Shown one piece after another: positions 59,031 through 64,000 of a DNA stretch of 64,000 nt. The notes under the pieces are model-generated. The model ran no database searches. It was given only the letters and a program-made list of their open reading frames with translations, and was not told the DNA's origin. This stretch comes from Bacillus sp. V3B (GTDB taxonomy: Bacteria > Bacillota > Bacilli > Bacillales > Cytobacillaceae): NCBI RefSeq assembly GCF_024494465.1, contig NZ_JAETXM010000005.1, positions 1 to 64,000 of the forward strand, read 5' to 3'. A program made the position numbers and the translations under genes. Position 1 is the first letter of the stretch. Each line of letters starts with the position of its first letter.

Positions 59031-60221
59031 ATGAAATATAATTTTGATGAAATCGTCAATCGAAGAGGAACCTATTCTGCTAAATGGGACGGAGGAGAAT
59101 TTATAAAAAAAGCAGGTCTTACGGAAAGGTACGACGAAGAGACTCTACCATTATTTACGGCGGACATGGATTTACCTGTACCACAGCCAATCATTGATGC
59201 GTTACATCAAACCGCTGATCATAAAATCTTTGGTTATTCCGTATTTCCTGATGAGTACTTTGAAGCGATCCAACATTGGTTTCAAAAGAGACTTGATTGG
59301 GAAATCAAGAAGGAAGAGATCGTTTATTGTCCTGGGACCGTCTATGCGACGAATGTTGCTGTAACAACCCTTACTGATCCAGGAGATGGGATCATTATTC
59401 AACGTCCGGTGTATCCACCCTTTACACGAGTCATCGAAGGGAATGGAAGAGTCGTTAGGAATAACGCTTTAAAATGTGATGATGAGGGGTATTACCATAT
59501 TGATTTTGAGGATTTTGAAGCGAAAGCAAAAGAAGAAAAGACGAAAATGTTTATTTTATGTAACCCTCATAATCCTACAGGAAGAATCTTTAAGAAGGAC
59601 GAGCTTAAAAAATTAGCCGCTATTTGTGCGGAAAATCATGTGTTGATCGTCGCAGATGAAATTCATGGAGATTTAATTAGACGTGATCAAACCTTTATTC
59701 CGCTTGCAAAGGTGGCGGATAATACGGATCAACTTATTACGTTTACAGCGATTAACAAAACCTTTAATCTAGCAGGTTTGCATTGCACGAATGCAGTCAT
59801 CACGAATCCAAAGCTAAGAAAAACGTTCAGTGCAGGAGTGCTTGTGAATTCAGCATCGCCATTTATGGTGTCTGCTCTTATCGCAGCTTATAATGAAGGA
59901 GAAGAATGGTTAGAACAATTGAATGATTACCTAGACGGAACAATGGAATGGATTGTCCAATTTCTAGCTGAAGAAATGCCTAAAGTGAAAGCGCGTATTT
60001 CAGAAGGAACGTATGTCATGTGGATGGACTTTAGTGGCTATGGGCTTTCTCCAAAAGAGGTTCATGATCGTATCTATAATAAAGCGAATGTTCTATTACA
60101 AGACGGCATTAAGTTCGGGGAAGAAGGATCCGCATTTCAACGAATTTGTATTCCATCGCCAAGACCAATCATAAAAGAAGCATTTGAAAGAATTGCAAGA
60201 GAGTTCGAAGACTTAAAATAG
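59031..60221 (+). CDS. patB: PatB/MalY-type cystathionine beta-lyase
   Basis: 396 residues from the ATG at 59031 (AAAGGTGGATATG upstream). Fold-type I PLP enzyme cleaving C-S bonds of cystathionine and related substrates. NRRGTYSAKWDGGEFIKKAG, LPLFTADMDLPVPQPIIDAL, CNPHNPTGRIFKKDEL, VADEIHGDLIR and the PLP lysine in FTAINKTFNLAGLH are all present. Full length for the family. Stands alone with its own terminator. Confidence 0.92.
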   Translation: MKYNFDEIVNRRGTYSAKWDGGEFIKKAGLTERYDEETLPLFTADMDLPVPQPIIDALHQTADHKIFGYSVFPDEYFEAIQHWFQKRLDWEIKKEEIVYCPGTVYATNVAVTTLTDPGDGIIIQRPVYPPFTRVIEGNGRVVRNNALKCDDEGYYHIDFEDFEAKAKEEKTKMFILCNPHNPTGRIFKKDELKKLAAICAENHVLIVADEIHGDLIRRDQTFIPLAKVADNTDQLITFTAINKTFNLAGLHCTNAVITNPKLRKTFSAGVLVNSASPFMVSALIAAYNEGEEWLEQLNDYLDGTMEWIVQFLAEEMPKVKARISEGTYVMWMDFSGYGLSPKEVHDRIYNKANVLLQDGIKFGEEGSAFQRICIPSPRPIIKEAFERIAREFEDLK

Positions 60222-60300
60222 ATAGCCTTATAAAAAAATTTCATGACTTTACGAGAAAAATGATCCGAAAATTTGATTCTGCACAAAGAGTATTTTAACG

Positions 60301-60336
60301 AAAAAGCCTGCCCTTTCATGAGGGACAGGCTTTTTA
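60301..60336 (+). terminator. Terminator of patB-like gene
   Basis: AAAAAGCCTGCCCTTTCATG / AGGGACAGGCTTTTT, one bulge, T-run. Confidence 0.88.
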
Positions 60337-60483
60337 ACAACTTAATAAGGTTCAGTAACATGTCCTACTTCTATTAAATAATAACCTGCTATAGTGTTTT
60401 TTCATATTTTATTTCGAAATTCCCCTATCATTGGAAAGTTATTTTCCAAGTGATATATACTATAAGAAAGGAGCGTGTTTATT

Positions 60484-61059
60484 GTGAAAAAAAGTTATGC
60501 AGTGATTGGCGTTATTGTAGCGGTGATTGCGGTTCTTAGTATAATGATCATGTCTAGCTATAACGGTTTCGTCAATGCAGAAGAAAATGTAGATCAATCA
60601 TATGCTCAAATTGAAACTCAACTTCAAAGACGACTTGATTTAATTCCGAACTTGGTGAACACAGTACAAGGTTATGCTGCACATGAACAAGAAGTCTTAA
60701 CGGAAATTTCTGATGCACGTGCAAGACTGGCCGGTGCTAATTCACCAGAGGAAGAAGCCACAGCCAACTCTGAGTTATCTGGTGCTTTAAGTCGATTACT
60801 TGTCGTAGTAGAAAATTATCCGAATTTGAAGGCTGACCAACAGTTTACACAATTAATGGATGAATTATCAGGCACAGAAAATAGAATTTCTGTTGCTCGA
60901 AAAGATTATAATGACGAAGTTGCTGTTTATAACAAAAAAGTTAAAGGCTTTCCAGGTGTGATTATAGCCAACATTACGGGGTTTGATGAGAAAGAATATT
61001 TTAATGCGGATCCTAGTGCATCACAAGCACCAGAGGTTGACTTTGGAGGCAATGACTAA
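60484..61059 (+). CDS. LemA family protein
   Basis: 191 residues from the GTG at 60484, ten bases after AAAGGAG. One N-terminal membrane helix (YAVIGVIVAVIAVLSIMIM), then the LemA coiled-coil domain: FVNAEENVDQSYAQIETQLQ RR, DLIPNLVNTVQGYAAHEQEV, and ENRISVARKDYNDEVAVYNK. Usually encoded with a TPM-domain protein, as here (TAATG overlap). Function of the pair is unknown; membrane quality control has been suggested for relatives. Confidence 0.92.
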   Translation: MKKSYAVIGVIVAVIAVLSIMIMSSYNGFVNAEENVDQSYAQIETQLQRRLDLIPNLVNTVQGYAAHEQEVLTEISDARARLAGANSPEEEATANSELSGALSRLLVVVENYPNLKADQQFTQLMDELSGTENRISVARKDYNDEVAVYNKKVKGFPGVIIANITGFDEKEYFNADPSASQAPEVDFGGND

Positions 61060-61838
61060 TGAAATTGAAGCGGATCTTCAGCATGTTTTTCGTGCTTTTC
61101 ACCGCTTTTCTCTTTAGCGGGGGAGCCCTTGCTGCAGATACTAGAATTCCAGCCCCGGTTGGAGATATTTATATTCAGGATTTTGCTCATGTATTAACTG
61201 AACAGGAAAAAATGGAATTAAGAAGTATAGGAAGAAGCATTGAGGATCAAACAACTGCCCAAATTGTCGTTCTTACAGTCGACACAATCGGAGATCAAAT
61301 GATTGAAGAATTTGTCCTTGAGGTTTTTCGGGAATATGGAATTGGAAGTGAAGAAGAAGAGAATGGAGTGTTACTTGTTCTTGGCATCAATGCTCCACCT
61401 GGCGAGCGACCATTGAGGATTGAAGTGGGGTATGGCTTAGAAGGTAGACTTCCAGATGGTAAAGTAGGTCGTATTCTGGATGACGTTACAATGCCTTATT
61501 TGCAAAATGAAGAGCCAAATAAAGCCATTATGGAAACGTATAAGGTATTGGCAAATGAAGTTTTAGCTGAGTATGGAATAGAAGAAGGACAGCTGCAAAT
61601 CCAGCAACCAGTACCGGTAGAACCATCCACGGGAGATGGGGGGTTAGGGATTCCTCCGTGGCTCTTGATCATTATTGTTGTCGTTGTGTTATTTCTTGAT
61701 TTTAAGTTTTTCGGTGGAGCTCTTACCCATATTTTATTAATGATTCTGTCCCGTGGCCGAGGTGGCGGTGGTGGTGATGGTCCCCGAGGTGGTGGTGGCG
61801 GTTCCTCAGGAGGAGGAGGCGCAAGTCGAGGATGGTAA
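61059..61838 (+). CDS. TPM-domain protein (YgcG-like)
   Basis: 259 residues. Signal peptide (IFSMFFVLFTAFLFSGGALA), TPM domain ~35-165 (IYIQDFAHVLTEQEKMELRS, TTAQIVVLTVDTIGDQMIEE, GVLLVLGINAPPGERPLRIE, VGYGLEGRLPDGKVGRILDD), one membrane helix (~200-220, PPWLLIIIVVVVLFLDF) and a Gly/Ser-rich C-terminal tail. The overlap with lemA by one base implies translational coupling. Confidence 0.93.
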   Translation: MKLKRIFSMFFVLFTAFLFSGGALAADTRIPAPVGDIYIQDFAHVLTEQEKMELRSIGRSIEDQTTAQIVVLTVDTIGDQMIEEFVLEVFREYGIGSEEEENGVLLVLGINAPPGERPLRIEVGYGLEGRLPDGKVGRILDDVTMPYLQNEEPNKAIMETYKVLANEVLAEYGIEEGQLQIQQPVPVEPSTGDGGLGIPPWLLIIIVVVVLFLDFKFFGGALTHILLMILSRGRGGGGGDGPRGGGGGSSGGGGASRGW

Positions 61839-62516
61839 TAAAATGTATATTCTGCATAATAGGTACCTGTGCTTTAGTAGGTTCAAGTTTGAACATGCTA
61901 AGGGACAGGTGCTTTTTGCGTGTAATAAAAAATTCGTTAGATAATCTGACACATTTGTTGAGGAGAATTCTTATACAACTTATACTTTAATTAACAAAAT
62001 GTTAACCTCTACCAGAAACATATTGGTCTCCAAGATGGTATGGTAGAAATAGAACATTGTCTAATAGGGTTCCGTTAATGGCTGTTGAATACCCCCTCCA
62101 CAACCATTAAGACTGGTCCAATAGAGAATAGACAGACTAAACCCATCATTAGTTTATCTATTCTTAAGGGGAAATCCTGAGAGGTTTTATAAAACCTCTC
62201 AGGATTTTTTGAGGGTTAAAATTGCGATTTACTTATAGTAGAAAAATATTATGGCTATTAATAAATTTATTTTTTTGAAATTTATGAAAGCATGGCGAAT
62301 GGTTCTGACAGGACTTAGTCATTTCATGATACAACATTTTTTTGTATTCTGTATGATTGTCACAAAAAGAAAGAATTTAAGGAACAGAACCTTAAAAAGG
62401 AGCAGGAACCGTTTTTTATTAAGGATTATGGGTATCATAAAAAATATTTAAGAAGATATTTGTCATAATTTGTTCACTAATATGATCAGATATTTTAAAG
62501 AAAGGGGAGAATAGGC
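61839..62516. other. Intergenic stretch of about 680 bases
   Basis: Contains a loose inverted repeat (GGTACCTGT ... ACAGGTGCTTTTT, 61861-61918) that may end the lemA operon, a perfect terminator (62172-62210), and a stretch at ~62322-62469 open as CHKKKEFKEQNLKKEQEPFF...KKYLRRYLS without start, possibly a gene tail. The last 60 bases serve speD. Confidence 0.5.
62172..62210 (+). terminator. Perfect terminator hairpin
   Basis: AAATCCTGAGAGGTTTT / AAAACCTCTCAGGATTTTTT with loop AT. No gene with a stop close upstream; belongs to a lost gene or a small RNA. Confidence 0.85.
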
Positions 62517-63338
62517 ATGGAGCTTACAGCAGAAGAAAGAATTGAACTGCATGGTTTTAATAATTTAACGAAATCATTAAGTTTTAATCTGTATGACATT
62601 TGCTACACCCGTTCAAAAAAAGAACGAGAGGCTTATATTGAGTATATTGATGAGCAATACAGTGCTGATAGGCTAACAAATATTTTACAGCATGTGGCAG
62701 ACATTATAGGTGCTCATGTTCTGAATGTAGCAAAGCAGGATTATGTGCCACAAGGTGCAAGTGTAACGGTACTTGTATCAGAAGGTCCGATCGTGGAGGT
62801 CCCGACAGGTACTTATGAGGAATCACCTGGTCCACTTCCGGACAATGTTGTGCTGCAACTTGATAAAAGCCACATCACGGTACATACGTATCCAGAATAC
62901 CATCCAGAGGAAGGGATTAGTACTTTTCGGGCTGATATCGATGTATCTACTTGCGGAGAAATTTCCCCCCTTAAAGCATTAAATTATCTTATTCATTCTT
63001 TTGAAACAGACGTCATGTCGCTTGATTATCGAGTGAGAGGATTTACAAGGGCTAAAGATGGCCATAAATTATTTATTGACCATGACATTAACTCAATCCA
63101 AAACTATATCCCAGACAATATTAAAGAAACGTATGACATGATTGATGTCAATGTCTATCAGGAACATATATTCCACACTAAATGTAAGCTGAAAGAGTTT
63201 GATTTGAATAATTACTTATTCGGATATTCCAAGGATAAGCTAGATCCTAAAGAAGTTGAAGCTATTACAGAGATGCTCACGACTGAGATGGATGAAATTT
63301 TTTATGGAAAAAATATCGCAAATAGTATCTTACAATAA
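62517..63338 (+). CDS. speD: S-adenosylmethionine decarboxylase proenzyme (long, E. coli type)
   Basis: 273 residues. Makes decarboxylated SAM for spermidine synthesis. The proenzyme cleavage site Lys-Ser in [20 protein letters not shown] (around residue 121) generates the pyruvoyl group; [20 protein letters not shown] carries further active-site residues (Cys, Glu). This is the ~270-residue class 1A enzyme, not the 126-residue B. subtilis type. GAAAGGGGAGAA RBS. No speE nearby. Confidence 0.92.
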   Translation: MELTAEERIELHGFNNLTKSLSFNLYDICYTRSKKEREAYIEYIDEQYSADRLTNILQHVADIIGAHVLNVAKQDYVPQGASVTVLVSEGPIVEVPTGTYEESPGPLPDNVVLQLDKSHITVHTYPEYHPEEGISTFRADIDVSTCGEISPLKALNYLIHSFETDVMSLDYRVRGFTRAKDGHKLFIDHDINSIQNYIPDNIKETYDMIDVNVYQEHIFHTKCKLKEFDLNNYLFGYSKDKLDPKEVEAITEMLTTEMDEIFYGKNIANSILQ

Positions 63339-63439
63339 AAAAGGTGAGGGAATTTTCTTTTGTATGAACAGTGTCGTACCTCTATGGAAAAAGGAGGTTA
63401 ATTTTGACACGGTCTGATTCATTCTCCCATTTATCGGAG

Positions 63440-63726
63440 TGGTAAATTCCGATAAAAATAACTTTAGTGGGTTAGGAACGACAGGACCTACTGAACCGGG
63501 TGCAGTTTTTGGCACACCCAGAGAAGGGATGCTCGCGCATCTTCAGCATTTATTTGCCTATGCTACAGTAGCAAGCTTACCAAATAGATATCCCTTGATT
63601 GATCCTCGCTTTCGAGGATCTATACCAACATGGGTTGATCTAAATGGAAAATGGGCTGTTCTAGGTGGAAATTATGGACAAACTATTTTGAATATCTATG
63701 AAAGAATGAGAGAATCATCTATTTAA
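63440..63726 (+). pseudogene. Glucosaminidase-domain cell-wall hydrolase, C-terminal fragment
   Basis: VNSDKNNFSGLGTTGPTEPG, then GTPREGMLAHLQHLFAYATV, PLIDPRFRGSIPTWVDLNGK and WAVLGGNYGQTILNIYERM. This is the second half of beta-N-acetylglucosaminidase domains (N-N-F-x-G-L-G-T, H.QHL.AY, PTW.DLNGKWAVPG). The catalytic Glu region and any signal peptide are absent; the 63403 GGAGG upstream leads only to a 13-codon frame. A truncated gene. Confidence 0.75.
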
Positions 63727-63767
63727 AATGTGAAAAGCTGTTGAACTATCAACAGCTTTTCACATTT
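63726..63767. terminator. Bidirectional terminator
   Basis: AAATGTGAAAAGCTGTTGA / TCAACAGCTTTTCACATTT, 19 perfect pairs, between convergent frames. Confidence 0.88.
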
Positions 63768-63951
63768 ATGACCGCTGGATCATGGAACTAGAGTAGTTCT
63801 TTAGCATCCTTTGTAAGTTTCTATGGCTTTCTCTTACTTTAACGGTTTCATCAATAAGTTTTTGGAAGCCTTCAAGGTCTTTATCATTTGCATTTAAAAC
63901 GGATTTTGTCACACTTTCGGCGATTTGTTGTAAAGATATCTCTGAACTCAT
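63766..63951 (-). CDS. Small helical protein
   Basis: 61 residues from the ATG at 63951; AAAGGTGG lies nine bases upstream, while two TTG codons before it are too near the RBS. SSEISLQQIAESVTKSVLNA, DLEGFQKLIDETVKVRESHR, then NLQRMLKNYSSSMIQRS. Mostly helix; no family recognised. Terminator downstream and RBS upstream support it. Confidence 0.62.
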   Translation of the reverse strand: MSSEISLQQIAESVTKSVLNANDKDLEGFQKLIDETVKVRESHRNLQRMLKNYSSSMIQRS

Positions 63952-64000
63952 CAACAACGACCACCTTTCCCCTTATTTTTTCCTCAGTTTCCTCTCTATA

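Noticed and set aside
62251-62451. 66-codon plus-strand frame before speD
   Set aside because: No RBS; another frame in the same DNA (tail KKYLRRYLS) looks more like coding remnant.

Overview
The window looks like chromosomal DNA of a low-GC, endospore-forming Bacillaceae bacterium. The signs are A+T-rich codon use, strong GGAGG-type ribosome binding sites with frequent TTG/GTG starts, a Bacillus-type large SRP RNA and type-B RNase P RNA, a YhcN/YlaJ-type sporulation lipoprotein, a Spo0E-like phosphatase and a GerA-like fragment. No species can be named from sequence alone. There is no rRNA, tRNA, CRISPR array or intact prophage.

Layout. 0-13 kb: dacC-type peptidase, AEC permease, hemolysin III protein, a long helicase with C-terminal membrane segments, glutathione peroxidase and bioY, mixed with decayed fragments (aldo/keto reductase, Ca2+ antiporter, two SDR pieces, an MFS tail, two transposon-end-like remnants). 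13.1-13.9 kb: SRP RNA and RNase P RNA side by side. 14-30 kb: small metabolic and sporulation genes (OsmC, UvrC-like nuclease, HAD phosphatase, uppP, DUF421, cysteine-desulfurase-like, DinB, MOSC), with broken lacI-like and manA-like genes. 31-41 kb: a signalling block consisting of a six-PAS diguanylate cyclase, then REC-GGDEF-EAL-LuxR, a large hybrid histidine kinase with two receivers, and a CheR methyltransferase. 42-46 kb: two near-identical MFS transporters in a tandem duplication, with a HesB/IscA gene between them that has an in-frame TGA at its conserved cysteine. 46-55 kb: aminotransferase, (methyl)malonate-semialdehyde dehydrogenase, amidase and paired chromate transporters, with fragments of dihydropyrimidinase, FAH hydrolase, gamma-glutamyltransferase, HIU hydrolase, allantoate amidohydrolase and allantoinase. 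55-64 kb: LOG protein, truncated hemoglobin, two DinB paralogues, PatB-type lyase, LemA/TPM pair, speD and a glucosaminidase fragment.

Two themes run through the window. First, about 14 full copies of a 44-base near-perfect palindrome (arm AAGTGCCAGGCACCATCC) lie just downstream of stop codons, mostly where a terminator would be expected; a second inverted-repeat family (four copies) shares the inner GGTG..CACC core. Second, there are more than 15 gene fragments, many from purine/pyrimidine/ureide catabolism, which suggests a formerly larger nucleobase-degradation region.

The strongest candidate for something unusual is the 43.5 kb HesB-like gene. It has a strong RBS, an intact frame on both sides of the TGA, a hairpin at bacterial-SECIS distance, and TGA exactly at the CGGP cysteine, so I read it as a selenoprotein. 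The c-di-GMP/phosphorelay/CheR cluster is the second most interesting unit.
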